Assembly (NCBI RefSeq): GCF_003058085.1
Contig: NZ_QBUD01000001.1
Span: forward strand, 62,001-126,000
DNA: 64,000 nt
Direction: 5' to 3'
DNA from: Yoonia sediminilitoris
GTDB lineage: Bacteria > Pseudomonadota > Alphaproteobacteria > Rhodobacterales > Rhodobacteraceae
Shown here: piece after piece, positions 17,015 through 26,628 of the stretch
Numbering within the stretch: position 1 is the stretch's first letter
How the letters are laid out: each line of letters begins with the position of its first letter
Position numbers and translations under genes: made by a program
Notes under the pieces: generated by a model
Databases searched by the model: none
What the model was told of the DNA's origin: nothing
The model's input: only the letters and a program-made list of their open reading frames with translations

Positions 17015-20000
17015 TCAGGCGTCCTCGACTTCAATCACGCCGCCAAGGCTGCGCAAGGCCCCCTTGATCTGCGGATTCACAGGAAAATCATCGCCCAGGT
17101 CCAACTCCACCTCACCGGGCAGCCCGTCGCCCATCAGGCAAAAATAGACCGGTCCATTGCCAGCCCGAACCCCGTCACGTTTGGCATTTTCCAGAATGCT
17201 TGCGACCGACCCGATTGCATCAGGACCGTCGATAAAGACCCGCAAGCCTGCGCCGCCCGCATCGGCAACGGCATTGTCGATGGGCGACACCGACCGCCCC
17301 AGCAGCTTGAGCTGATCGGATTCCATCGTCGCTTCGCATTGCAGCACAACCTGCGCGCCGGTCTCCAGAAAATCGCGTGACGCTTCCAGCGTGTCAGAGA
17401 ACATGGTGACTTCATATTGGCCGGTCGGATCAGAAAGCTGCACAAAGGCAAAGCGGTTGCCGCGTGCTGACTTGCGTTCCTGTCGCCCAGACACGGTGCC
17501 CGCCATCTTGACAATGGCGGCCCCTCGTTCGGCCTTGGCTGTCACTTCGTCCAGCGTCAGCACCTGCTTGCGTTTGAGAGCGCCCATATAATCATCAAGC
17601 GGATGGCCGGACAGATAAAATCCAATGGCCTTGAATTCTTCGGCCAACCGTTCGGCTGGCAGCCAGTCATCCCCGCCCGCAAGGCGCGGTTCGGGCAAAT
17701 CTTCACCCGCGTCCCCGAAAAGCGACACCTGATTTGATGATTTCTGGTCATGGATGGCCGCCGAATACCCGGTCAGCGCATCAAGGCTATGCATCACGCG
17801 GCGCCGGTTGGGGTCAAGCACATCAAAAGCGCCTGCACGGGCGAGCATTTCCAGCGGGCGCTTGCTGATCCGTTTCAGGTCACAACGCCGTGCAAAATCG
17901 AACAGGTTCACAAAAGGTTTGTCGCCTCGCCCCGCGACGATCAGTTTCATCGCCTCGACACCGACGTTCTTGAGCGCGCCAAGTGCATAGACCAGCTTGC
18001 CGTCAGCCACGTCAAATGTCGCTCGTGACCGGTTCACGCAAGGGGGCGTATATTCCAGCCCCAGCCCCTTTTTGACCTCTTGGAAATAGACGCCCAGCTT
18101 GTCGGTCAGGTGGATATCGCAGTTCATGACGCCAGCCATGAATTCGACTGGGTGGTTCGCTTTCAGCCACGCGGTCTGGTAACTGACCACGGCATAGGCC
18201 GCGGCGTGCGATTTGTTAAATCCGTAGTTGGCGAATTTCTCCAAGAGGTCGAAAACCTCGGCGGCCTTTTTCTTGTCGACCCCGTTTTCCATCGCCCCCT
18301 TTTCGAATTTGGGGCGTTCCTTGGCCATTTCCTCGGCAATCTTCTTACCCATGGCGCGGCGCAGCAGGTCGGCGCCGCCAAGGCTGTAGCCGGCCATGAC
18401 CTGTGCAATCTGCATCACCTGTTCCTGATAAACGATGATGCCCTGCGTCTCGGCGAGGATGTAGTCAATCGACGGGTGAATGGATTCCAGTTCTTTCTGG
18501 CCGTTCTTCACCTCGCAATAGGTGGGGATATTCTCCATCGGGCCAGGGCGGTACAGGGCCACAAGGGCCACGATATCTTCGATACAGGTCGGCTTCATGC
18601 GCTTGAGCGCATCCATCATGCCGCTGGATTCCACCTGAAACACGGCGACGGTCTTGGCCGATGAATAAAGCGCATAGGATTTTTCATCGTCGAGCGGGAT
18701 TGCCCCGATGTCATATTCAAACCCTTCTGGCGGCTGGTACAGTTCGGTCCCGTCCGCCGCCACATTCAAGGGGCGTCCTGCCTTGCGGATCAATTCGACC
18801 GCGTTCTGGATCACCGTCAGGGTTTTGAGGCCCAGAAAGTCGAACTTGACCAATCCCGCCTGTTCCACCCATTTCATGTTGAATTGCGTGGCTGGCATGT
18901 CGGACCTCGGGTCCTGATACAGGGGCACCAACTCGTCCAGCGGCCTGTCGCCGATCACCACACCTGCCGCGTGGGTCGAGGCGTTGCGCAGCAGCCCTTC
19001 GACCTGTTGGGCATAGGTCAGCAGGCGGTCCACGACCTCTTCGTTCTTGGCCTCTTCGCGCAGGCGGGGTTCATCTGACAGCGCCTTTTCGATTGAAACG
19101 GGCTTGACCCCTTCGACCGGGATCATCTTGGACAGACGGTCCACCTGCCCATAGGGCATTTGCAGCACGCGGCCCACGTCACGCACGGCGGCCTTGGACA
19201 AAAGCGCACCGAAGGTGATGATCTGGCCGACTTTGTCGCGCCCGTATTTTTCCTGCACATAGCGGATCACCTCTTCGCGGCGGTCCATGCAAAAGTCGAT
19301 ATCAAAGTCGGGCATCGACACACGTTCGGGGTTCAGAAACCGTTCAAACAGCAGCGAATAGCGCAGCGGATCAAGGTCGGTGATCAGCAAGGCATAAGCG
19401 ACCAATGACCCGGCCCCGGACCCGCGGCCCGGACCAACCGGAATGGCGTTATCCTTGGACCACTTGATAAAGTCGGCCACGATCAGGAAATAACCGGGGA
19501 ATCCCATCCCCTCGATAATGCCAAGTTCAAATTCGAGGCGTTTTTCGTATTCTTCCACGCTGGCGGCGTGGGGGATGACGGCAAGGCGGGCTTTCAGGCC
19601 CTCTTGCGCCTGACGGCGCAGTTCGGCGACCTCGTCATCGGCAAATTTTGGCAGGATCGGATCGCGCTTGTAGGTCTTGAAGGCGCAGCGTTTCGCGATC
19701 TCGACCGTGTTTTCAATCGCTTCGGGCAAGTCAGCAAACAGCGTCACCATCTCTTGTGGCGACTTGAAATAATGCTGCGGTGTCAGTCTGCGGCGGGGTT
19801 CCTGCTGGTCAACATAGGCACCGGCCGAAATGCAAATCAGCGCGTCATGCGCTTCGTAGATTTCGGGCTTGGGGAAATAGGCATCATTTGTGGCCACCAG
19901 CGGCAGGCCCTTGGCATAGGCCATTTCGACATGACCACGCTCCGACAGTCTTTCCGCCTCTGGCAGGCCATCACCAGGGTGGCGCTGCAATTCGACATAC

Positions 20001-20512
20001 AGCCGGTCGGGGTAAATGACGGCCAACCGATCCATGACAGCGTCGGCCTTGGGCCGCTGCCCTTGGCGCAAAAGCCGCCCGACCGGGCCATCAGGGCCAC
20101 CGCTAAGGCAGATCAAACCGTCGTGATGCTTTTGCAGATCATCCAGCGTGACTTGCGGCAACTGCCCGCCCGCATCCAGATAGGCGCAGGAGTTCAGTTT
20201 CATCAGGTTCATATAGCCCGCTTCATTCTGGGCGAGCAGGACAATGGGCGCAGGATCATCGGGGCGCTTGCCGGGTTCGGGCGTGGTATAGGCCACATCG
20301 ACCTGACAGCCGACGATGGGCTGGATGCCTGCTTTGGATGCCCCTTCGGAAAATTCCAGCGCGCAGAACATATTGTTCGTGTCGGTCACTGCGACGGCGG
20401 GCATGTCCATGCCGGCGGCAAGGCCCGGCAGCTTTTTGACGGGGATCGCACCTTCCAACAGCGAATATTCGGTGTGGACGCGCAGGTGAATGAATCGGGG
20501 GGTGTCTGACAT
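17015..20512 (-). CDS. dnaE: DNA polymerase III subunit alpha
   Basis: Replicative polymerase catalytic subunit of 1165 aa, a normal length for DnaE1. The N-terminal PHP domain begins HLRVHTEYSLLEGAIPVKKL. The polymerase core shows GPGRGSGAGSLVAYAL and SMPDFDIDFCMDRREEVIRY with the catalytic aspartates, then NRSRATFDVADG, and MKPTCIEDIVALVALYRPGP in the fingers region. The C-terminal OB-fold and tau-binding region follow. It is transcribed alone and is divergent from the ArsR-type regulator, with 77 bases between start codons. Confidence 0.97.
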   Translation of the reverse strand: MSDTPRFIHLRVHTEYSLLEGAIPVKKLPGLAAGMDMPAVAVTDTNNMFCALEFSEGASKAGIQPIVGCQVDVAYTTPEPGKRPDDPAPIVLLAQNEAGYMNLMKLNSCAYLDAGGQLPQVTLDDLQKHHDGLICLSGGPDGPVGRLLRQGQRPKADAVMDRLAVIYPDRLYVELQRHPGDGLPEAERLSERGHVEMAYAKGLPLVATNDAYFPKPEIYEAHDALICISAGAYVDQQEPRRRLTPQHYFKSPQEMVTLFADLPEAIENTVEIAKRCAFKTYKRDPILPKFADDEVAELRRQAQEGLKARLAVIPHAASVEEYEKRLEFELGIIEGMGFPGYFLIVADFIKWSKDNAIPVGPGRGSGAGSLVAYALLITDLDPLRYSLLFERFLNPERVSMPDFDIDFCMDRREEVIRYVQEKYGRDKVGQIITFGALLSKAAVRDVGRVLQMPYGQVDRLSKMIPVEGVKPVSIEKALSDEPRLREEAKNEEVVDRLLTYAQQVEGLLRNASTHAAGVVIGDRPLDELVPLYQDPRSDMPATQFNMKWVEQAGLVKFDFLGLKTLTVIQNAVELIRKAGRPLNVAADGTELYQPPEGFEYDIGAIPLDDEKSYALYSSAKTVAVFQVESSGMMDALKRMKPTCIEDIVALVALYRPGPMENIPTYCEVKNGQKELESIHPSIDYILAETQGIIVYQEQVMQIAQVMAGYSLGGADLLRRAMGKKIAEEMAKERPKFEKGAMENGVDKKKAAEVFDLLEKFANYGFNKSHAAAYAVVSYQTAWLKANHPVEFMAGVMNCDIHLTDKLGVYFQEVKKGLGLEYTPPCVNRSRATFDVADGKLVYALGALKNVGVEAMKLIVAGRGDKPFVNLFDFARRCDLKRISKRPLEMLARAGAFDVLDPNRRRVMHSLDALTGYSAAIHDQKSSNQVSLFGDAGEDLPEPRLAGGDDWLPAERLAEEFKAIGFYLSGHPLDDYMGALKRKQVLTLDEVTAKAERGAAIVKMAGTVSGRQERKSARGNRFAFVQLSDPTGQYEVTMFSDTLEASRDFLETGAQVVLQCEATMESDQLKLLGRSVSPIDNAVADAGGAGLRVFIDGPDAIGSVASILENAKRDGVRAGNGPVYFCLMGDGLPGEVELDLGDDFPVNPQIKGALRSLGGVIEVEDA

Positions 20513-20589
20513 GCGCTCAGGCTAGCCTATGGGCGGGCAGGCACAAGATCACGATTGACGATCAGGGGTGATTTCGCACAGTTAGCGCA

Positions 20590-20892
20590 ATGACTAAGCA
20601 ACTTGATTCCATCTTTGGGGCCATGGCCGACCCGACGCGCCGCGCGGTGATTGAAAGGCTGGCCAGCGGGCCCGCGACCGTCAGCGACTTGCACGCCCCG
20701 CACGCAATGGCCTTGCCGACATTCATGCGGCATCTGGCGGTGCTGGAAAACGCTGGGATCGTGCGGTCGGTCAAACGCGGGCGCGTGCGCACTTGCCAGA
20801 TCGAAACCGGCCCGCTGGTCGAAGTGCAGGGGTGGCTGGCGTGGCAACGCGAAATCTGGGAAACCCGCAGTGCGCCAACGCCACAACTCTAG
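20590..20892 (+). CDS. ArsR family transcriptional regulator
   Basis: Winged-helix regulator of 100 aa. It begins TKQLDSIFGAMADPTRRAVI, the standard opening of the ArsR subgroup often paired with SRPBCC/AHSA1 proteins. The recognition region is VSDLHAPHAMALPTFMRHLA, followed by the wing VKRGRVRTCQIE. No metal-binding cysteine pair is seen. The usual SRPBCC partner gene is missing: the next gene is convergent and begins three bases beyond the stop. The target is unknown. Confidence 0.88.
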   Translation: MTKQLDSIFGAMADPTRRAVIERLASGPATVSDLHAPHAMALPTFMRHLAVLENAGIVRSVKRGRVRTCQIETGPLVEVQGWLAWQREIWETRSAPTPQL

Positions 20893-20895
20893 CCG

Positions 20896-22002
20896 TTAAT
20901 CGAGGGCCCCAAAGAACTTTTTGAGCAGGTCTTGCCACGCGGCGCTATCCAGAATGGACAGCAGCACCAGATTGATAGGTTCGCGCAGCGCGCTGCCCTG
21001 CGGAAGCGCAATTGCGTAGTTCTGTGTGTCAATCGTTAGCGGCGCAAACTTGAGGTTCGTCAGGTATTTCTTGTTCACCATATACTGAAGCGCTTCTTTG
21101 TCATGCAGCAACCCTTCAAGCTCGCCTGCGTTAAGTGCGGCCTGTGCACGCGGAAAGGACTCATAGGTAATAAGCGGAATGTCTTGCTCTTGCACCCACC
21201 GCTGTGCCTCTTGGTCGGCGACGACCGCGACCCTGTGGGTCTTCAAGTCGTCTATTGACGAAATACTGGGTTGCAGCCCCTGTAAGGTAAGGCTCGATGT
21301 GATGATCGCAGTAAAGCTTGAGATGATCGTCACACCGATAAACATCAAAAACAGCACGAATATCTGTCCGTAACGCGATTTGAGCTCAAACGGGTCGCCC
21401 TCGCCCTGAAAGATAAGGAGCGTGGCCCAGATGACCGACCGGTAAAGCCCGCCAAGGGGGCCTTCGGTGAAGAATTCATTGCCATTGCGCCGCTCGATCC
21501 ACCAATAGGACGTGGCGACAACAAGCATGAAGCCGAACAGGCCCCCGATGATTAGTAGAATGTTGGATTGGAATATCCGTTTGAGCAGTTGCAGAATGTT
21601 TGTGGTTAAATTGTCGTCGGGTACGACGACACCGAATTTCGCCTGAAAATAGGGCACCGTGAAGTCGACATCCTTTTCATGGGCCAGACTGATCGGAATG
21701 TTGGCAATGGCCACGTCGATTTCTTCCTTGATCAGGGCCTTGATCAGCGTTTCCTTGTCGCCGATTTCCTCAAACGGGTAGGGCATCAGGTCAAGGTCAA
21801 GGCAGGCTGCGATCATCTTCCAAAGATCGATGTTCAACCCTTCATGGTTGCGTTGACTGCCCATGACAAATGGGGGGACAAAGCCCACACCAACCTTGAG
21901 CGTGCCATTGACCGGAGGCGGGTCGACATCAGGGCAGTAGTCCTGCGCAGTGGCCAGCGATGCGTGGCCAAGCCACAATAGCAGGGCGAAAACCCACCTC
22001 AT
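20896..22002 (-). CDS. Prokaryotic glutamate-receptor-like channel protein with non-canonical filter
   Basis: Protein of 368 aa laid out like GluR0: signal peptide (1-19), first half of a periplasmic binding domain (35-130, LKVGVGFVPPFVM...GLNIDLW), TM1 (146-166), a re-entrant pore segment (186-203), TM2 (211-238), then the second binding half (250-365). The filter reads FQGEGD (residues 198-203), where potassium-selective members have TVGYGD. The residue aligned with the ligand-carboxylate Arg is His108 (PISLAHEKDVDFTVPYF). Ion and ligand specificity therefore probably differ from GluR0. It is the last of four coupled genes; its ATG overlaps the HAD stop. A pure binding-protein role without channel activity cannot be excluded. 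Confidence 0.85.
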   Translation of the reverse strand: MRWVFALLLWLGHASLATAQDYCPDVDPPPVNGTLKVGVGFVPPFVMGSQRNHEGLNIDLWKMIAACLDLDLMPYPFEEIGDKETLIKALIKEEIDVAIANIPISLAHEKDVDFTVPYFQAKFGVVVPDDNLTTNILQLLKRIFQSNILLIIGGLFGFMLVVATSYWWIERRNGNEFFTEGPLGGLYRSVIWATLLIFQGEGDPFELKSRYGQIFVLFLMFIGVTIISSFTAIITSSLTLQGLQPSISSIDDLKTHRVAVVADQEAQRWVQEQDIPLITYESFPRAQAALNAGELEGLLHDKEALQYMVNKKYLTNLKFAPLTIDTQNYAIALPQGSALREPINLVLLSILDSAAWQDLLKKFFGALD

Positions 22003-22676
22003 GCGATATCCTGCGCCCGGGTGGTCAAATCGGCAAGCTGCTGCTGTGCATCTTGGGGCGTTTCAAAAACATAGTCAGGTTCAAGCGCGAGCAATGCAGC
22101 GCGGGGCGTGTAGCCCCATGTTGCTGCGGCGGTAAGGCAGCCTGCGGCCTTGCCGCATGAGATATCTGCTGTGGCGTCGCCGACGAAAATCACGTCCGAT
22201 GCAGGTATCCCAAGGCCATCAGCGAACAAAATGGCCATGTCAGGGGCAGGCTTGGGTTTTGGGACATTGTCGCTGCACAAGACTGCGCCGAACCTGTGCC
22301 GTATCCCCAACCTTTCCAGTAATTCCAGTGTGCGTTCCTCATCCTTGCCGGTGGCGATGCCCATCGCGATGCCAGCGGAGTCCGCCCATTTCAGCAGGGC
22401 TGTGGCCCCTTGGTACAAGCGCACATAGGGGGCCAACTGGCGGCTGTGATGCCGGAATGGTCCGAACATTTCGTGACGCAATCCCAGCTCGTTCATGATC
22501 TGCGGAAAGCCCATGCCCAGAAACGTCTGGTAGCGTTTGAATAACGCGTCATGGTCGTGACGCTGCCCGTCATAGATTTCGTCCAGGGCAGCGGAAAAGG
22601 CCAGTTGCATGACCGGCAGGCTGTTGATCAACACACCGTCAAAATCGAATAGCAGGGCCTTTTTTTGGTGCATCAT
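21999..22676 (-). CDS. HAD superfamily hydrolase (phosphoglycolate phosphatase-like)
   Basis: Cytoplasmic HAD phosphatase of 225 aa, Gph/PGMB-like subgroup. Motif I is LLFDFDGVLINS with nucleophile Asp, motif II is GIATGKDEE, motif III is the Lys in VPKPKPAPD, and motif IV is VIFVGDATADISCG. A helical cap lies between motif I and II. The substrate is unknown; context, not sequence, would suggest a small phosphorylated metabolite. It overlaps the upstream anchored binding protein (ATGA at 22673-22676) and the downstream channel gene (ATGA at 21999-22002), an unusual setting for a phosphatase. Confidence 0.9.
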   Translation of the reverse strand: MMHQKKALLFDFDGVLINSLPVMQLAFSAALDEIYDGQRHDHDALFKRYQTFLGMGFPQIMNELGLRHEMFGPFRHHSRQLAPYVRLYQGATALLKWADSAGIAMGIATGKDEERTLELLERLGIRHRFGAVLCSDNVPKPKPAPDMAILFADGLGIPASDVIFVGDATADISCGKAAGCLTAAATWGYTPRAALLALEPDYVFETPQDAQQQLADLTTRAQDIA

Positions 22677-23917
22677 TCAATCCCCTCATCGGCAATCTGC
22701 ACCTTGCTTTGCACGCCAATAAAGGTGCCAATCTCGCGGCTGAAGGCTTCGTAAATGGAAGGAATTGACAAATTGCGCTTGCGCACCAGTGTCTGGTTCA
22801 TGCCCAGCAGATATTGTCGTGCCGTACAAACTTCGCGGGTCCTGCATTCCTCGGGGCCGTCATCGCCACTGATCAGGGCCAGCACCTTGTTCATTGCGAC
22901 GACACCCTGTTCGATCCCTGATGTGGCCACCGTCATCAGACCACCGTCAGCCACAAAATCGGTGTTCGCCCCAAGCACCGGCAGCTTGGCCATCTGTTCG
23001 GTCCATGCAATCAGTTCCTCTGCTGGCACCGGATTGCCGTCCACCCCGCGGACCTGTTTGTAGTTGGCAATGAGTAGCATCTGGTTTGCGGCGTTTGCGG
23101 CACGCACGGATTCTTGCCACGCAGCCAGATTTCCCGCAGCGAGCGGGTCGGAAATTGGATAGATGGCGTCTGGGTTGTTCTCCCGGTATCTGCGCATCTG
23201 GGTGTTTTCGGACTGGCCAGTGACGGACCCGTCATTCAGCATTTGGATGCCCGCAACCTCGCCGTCGTCGGACACAGCCAGGTAGGACTCAGCGAGAATG
23301 CCAATGGTTTCGAACAGGGCATCATAGTTTTTGTTTTCGCGGATGCCCTGCACATTTTCGGCGCGGCCGTAGCCGTAAACCGTTTCGTCCCCGTTGATCC
23401 CTGCAAAGACGATTTCGACAGGGTGTTCACGTTGCGGCGTGTCCAGTCCAAAGTACGCGGTCACGTTTTCTTCGGGCAAATCGCAGCGCCCTTTGGCGAC
23501 GTTTCTTGTCAGTGTCTCTGCCAAGGCGCGGCGCTCTGTTTCGTCGGTAAGCCGCAACTGGTTAAATCCGACAAGCGTCTGCCCCAGATCATCGACGATA
23601 ATCACATAAGAAGGCGCAAAGAATGAAATGGCGATCCTGACGTCAGAGGCGGCGTTGCGGTAGAAATTGCAGTTATTCTGACCCAGAAGGTTCATATAAT
23701 GCCTGCGCACCTCAAGCTTGCTTTTCCCGCCGCTCCAGTCATTGACCGCACGGTCGATCCCGGCATCAATGCTGTTTACCCACGGCATATCCGCCCCGTA
23801 CGAATGCACGACCAAAATCTTGATCCGGCTGCTTTTGTGGTCCAGCACAAGGTACAGGACCGCGCCAACCCCGATGGCGATGACAAGGTATTTGGCAAAT
23901 ACAAAAAACCGGTTCAT
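22673..23917 (-). CDS. Membrane-anchored periplasmic protein, ABC_sub_bind-like
   Basis: Protein of 414 aa with one N-terminal hydrophobic helix (residues 5-25) and a large soluble part expected in the periplasm. The soluble part resembles the ABC substrate-binding (PF04392-type) fold: KILVVHSYGADMPWVNSIDA, PSYVIIVDDLGQTLVG, PVEIVFAGINGDE, and TVATSGIEQGVVAMNKVLALI. It lacks a lipobox or cleavable signal, and no ABC permease or ATPase gene is nearby, so it is more likely a tethered sensor or accessory of the neighbouring carrier or channel than an ABC binding protein. It follows the SLC13-like gene by 10 bases. The family call is from pattern memory. Confidence 0.7.
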   Translation of the reverse strand: MNRFFVFAKYLVIAIGVGAVLYLVLDHKSSRIKILVVHSYGADMPWVNSIDAGIDRAVNDWSGGKSKLEVRRHYMNLLGQNNCNFYRNAASDVRIAISFFAPSYVIIVDDLGQTLVGFNQLRLTDETERRALAETLTRNVAKGRCDLPEENVTAYFGLDTPQREHPVEIVFAGINGDETVYGYGRAENVQGIRENKNYDALFETIGILAESYLAVSDDGEVAGIQMLNDGSVTGQSENTQMRRYRENNPDAIYPISDPLAAGNLAAWQESVRAANAANQMLLIANYKQVRGVDGNPVPAEELIAWTEQMAKLPVLGANTDFVADGGLMTVATSGIEQGVVAMNKVLALISGDDGPEECRTREVCTARQYLLGMNQTLVRKRNLSIPSIYEAFSREIGTFIGVQSKVQIADEGIE

Positions 23918-23927
23918 CGCAAAGCCT

Positions 23928-25352
23928 CTACATCAGGTTGAGTGCTTGCCACAGCGGGATGCTGGCAAAGACAGCCCCACAGCGCAGCAAAAGAAAAAGG
24001 ATATTGCACAGGATGATCGTGCGTATCCTGTAGTCGGTGCCATCCCCGTCCAGCATGGTGACGGTTTGCGAAAAGACGCCATGCTGGTACGGCCAGATAA
24101 ATCCTTCAGACACGGTCAGGATCACAAACCCGAGCACCCAGGGCGAGATACCCAATGTGTCCGCAAATGGCAGAATTGCACTTGTCATGATGATAAAGGC
24201 AGGCGCACCTGGCACCGCCAGACGTACCAGAAAGACGATGCCAATCAGATATGCCATGCCCAGATAGAGGCTGCCTTTGATGAGGTCCGGCAGCGCTTTT
24301 AGCTGGTTTTCTAGAAGGCCGCTCAACCCCAGATGGTCCAGCATCGGCCCCCAGGCCACGACCGTCGCGATAAAGATCAGCGTCGGCCAATCCAGTTTCT
24401 GCCGCAGGGTCGCAAGCGACAGGCCGCCCGCAAAAAAGACAAGCATGGCCAAGGCAAGGATGATCCATTGCAGCTGGATCTGGTGGATGCTGCGCGTGAG
24501 GATTGCCAGCATCATGAAGGCGTAAAGCCCGAGTGTCATCCAGTCAAAAAGCGGGTTCGTCTCGACCGGGCTTGCGACGGTTTGGGCTGGTATGGCGCTG
24601 TCTTTGGATCTTTTGGCAATGAACACGACAGCCACGACGAGCCCCAGTGAAAAGACAAGCCCCGCCATGCTGGCCGCCTGTAACCAGCCCAGCCAGCCAA
24701 ACCTGTCGCGGATTTGTTCGCTCAGCATACCAATCAGGATGAAATTCAGCGGATTGCCCGTCAGGATCACTGTCGATACCAGCGTTGTCGCATGCACATG
24801 GATCAGCGCGATAAAGCTGTTTGACTGTACGCGCTGTGGCTTGAAAAACCGTTGCACAAGCGGCTGCACCATGCTCGCCCGCCCCAACGGAGAGGGCACC
24901 ACCAGCGTCAGTAACACGCCTGCGGCGATAACAGCGAAAAGTCGCGTCAGCAAAGACGCCTGCTTGCGCAGCAACAGCTGTTCAAGCCGCGCCAGCCACG
25001 ATGTTTCTGATAGCAACGCGGCCAGAATGAAAATCCCGAAAACCAGAAAAAAGATGTTCGAATAAAACCCGCTGAACGCCACTTGCTGTGGCACCAGATC
25101 AAGCAGTGTGGCAAACAGGATCAACGCAAGGCCGGGCACAAAGTCTGGCATCAGCCGAAATATCCACATCAGGATCGCGGCCAGTGCTAGCGTGACAAAC
25201 AGCCCTTGCTCAGCGGACAACCCGTCGCCCAACTGCGCATAAAAACCCCACGGCAAAGCGACGACCAGAGTCCAAGCGGCGAACTCTTTGAAACTTTTGT
25301 CTTCAGGGGCGGACGCTGTCGAAGAGAGTGTATTCGACAAAACAGAATCCAA
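23928..25352 (-). CDS. SLC13/DASS-like anion permease
   Basis: Inner-membrane carrier of about 474 aa with eleven to twelve hydrophobic segments, resembling the divalent-anion:sodium symporter/ArsB ion-transporter superfamily (dicarboxylates, sulfate and related anions). Family-like segments include LIHVHATTLVSTVILTGNPL, NPLNFILIGML and the C-terminal GAPAFIIMTSAILPFADTLG. An in-frame stop lies just upstream, and the only early start is a TTG at 25352, so weak initiation is likely. It is the first gene of the four-gene unit ending with the channel protein. The substrate cannot be predicted. Confidence 0.8.
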   Translation of the reverse strand: MDSVLSNTLSSTASAPEDKSFKEFAAWTLVVALPWGFYAQLGDGLSAEQGLFVTLALAAILMWIFRLMPDFVPGLALILFATLLDLVPQQVAFSGFYSNIFFLVFGIFILAALLSETSWLARLEQLLLRKQASLLTRLFAVIAAGVLLTLVVPSPLGRASMVQPLVQRFFKPQRVQSNSFIALIHVHATTLVSTVILTGNPLNFILIGMLSEQIRDRFGWLGWLQAASMAGLVFSLGLVVAVVFIAKRSKDSAIPAQTVASPVETNPLFDWMTLGLYAFMMLAILTRSIHQIQLQWIILALAMLVFFAGGLSLATLRQKLDWPTLIFIATVVAWGPMLDHLGLSGLLENQLKALPDLIKGSLYLGMAYLIGIVFLVRLAVPGAPAFIIMTSAILPFADTLGISPWVLGFVILTVSEGFIWPYQHGVFSQTVTMLDGDGTDYRIRTIILCNILFLLLRCGAVFASIPLWQALNLM

Positions 25353-25428
25353 TCAGTTTCGTCCACGATATACAACCATGGCATGTTTTCAAGATGTTGC
25401 TTAACGCGGCGTTAACTTTGGTCTGGGG

Positions 25429-26628
25429 TCAGCCGAGTGCGGCCATGATCCCGCGCAATTCGGCAAGGCCGCGCATCCGCCCGATGAGCGGGTAGCCCGG
25501 CATGGATTTGCGAGGCAGATCATCCAGCAATTCATGGCCATGGTCGGGGCGCATCGGGATAATCGCATCGGGACGCCCTCGCGTGCGGCGTTCCGCTTCC
25601 TGCTCCAGCAGCGCGCGCACCACGGCGACCATGTCTGTGTCGCCTTCCAGATGCGCATCTTCAAAAAAGCTGTATTTCTCGGCAACTGGGGGGCCTGTGC
25701 GGGAGGTGTTACGTAAATGGGCAAAATGAATGCGATGCCCCCAATTTTCTATGAAGCGGACAAAATCGACATCTTTTGCCACGCCCATTGATCCGGTGCA
25801 CAGGGTAATCCCGTTTGCAGGACTGTCTACAGCCCGCATGATCTGTGCGAAATCATCCGGGCTGGACATGATCCGTGGCAACCCCATCAGCGAAAAAGGC
25901 GGATCATCGGGGTGGCAGCATAACCGCAGGCCCATTTGTTCGGCTGTCGGCACCACAGCGCGCAGAAACGCAATCAGGTTGGCGCGCAACTGTGTGGTAT
26001 CTATGTCCGCATAGGTCTGCAAGAGCCGCTTGATATCATCCAGTGACCAGCCGTCATTAGCGCCGGGAAGCCCGGCCACGATATTATGCTGAAGTTCGTC
26101 ACAGTCTGCTTGGGTCATGCCGCTGTAGCGCGCTGTGACCTGTGTCAGAAAATCCGGTGGATAGTCACCTGCCGCACCCGCCCGTGCCAGAATATGCATG
26201 TCAAAAACCGCGAAATCGACCAGATCAAACCGCATCGCAGTACCGCCGCTTGGCAGCGGGGCGCGCAATTCGGTGCGCGTCCAATCCAGCACTGGCATGA
26301 AGTTGTAGCAGATCACCTGCAAGCCCGCAGCGGCCAGATTTTGCAGGCTGGTGATGTAGTTGGCGATATGCAGATCCCAGTCGGGACCTTTGGTTTTCAG
26401 CGTTTCCGAGACTGGCAGGCTTTCCACGACTTCCCAAGCGATACCACTTGGGCGGCCATCGGGCAGGGTGGCGACCTGTTGTTGGCGCTTTGCGATTTCG
26501 TCAGAGGTCCAGATATCACCCGTGGGAACATGGTGCAGCGCAGAGACGACGCCTTCGACGCCGATCTGGCGCAGGTCACTGATCTGCACAGTATCGTGCG
26601 GCCCGAACCAGCGCCAAGTTTGCCGCAT
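25429..26628 (-). CDS. uxuA: Mannonate dehydratase
   Basis: Enzyme of 399 aa that dehydrates D-mannonate to 2-keto-3-deoxygluconate in hexuronate catabolism. The UxuA pattern is clear: WRWFGPHDTVQISDLRQIG, HHVPTGDIW, QVICYNFMPVLDWTRTEL, LCCHPDDPPFSLMGLPRIMS, TLCTGSMG and FAHLRNTSR, providing metal and substrate ligands. Its ATG shares one base with the stop of the ABC ATPase gene (TAATG). It is the last gene of the sugar-acid block and the only member whose reaction is firmly predictable, so it points to uronate or aldonate as the substrate class. Confidence 0.95.
   Translation of the reverse strand: MRQTWRWFGPHDTVQISDLRQIGVEGVVSALHHVPTGDIWTSDEIAKRQQQVATLPDGRPSGIAWEVVESLPVSETLKTKGPDWDLHIANYITSLQNLAAAGLQVICYNFMPVLDWTRTELRAPLPSGGTAMRFDLVDFAVFDMHILARAGAAGDYPPDFLTQVTARYSGMTQADCDELQHNIVAGLPGANDGWSLDDIKRLLQTYADIDTTQLRANLIAFLRAVVPTAEQMGLRLCCHPDDPPFSLMGLPRIMSSPDDFAQIMRAVDSPANGITLCTGSMGVAKDVDFVRFIENWGHRIHFAHLRNTSRTGPPVAEKYSFFEDAHLEGDTDMVAVVRALLEQEAERRTRGRPDAIIPMRPDHGHELLDDLPRKSMPGYPLIGRMRGLAELRGIMAALG

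Noticed and set aside
19568..20509. 313-codon plus-strand frame
   Set aside because: Antisense to the N-terminal part of dnaE, which is complete and conserved.
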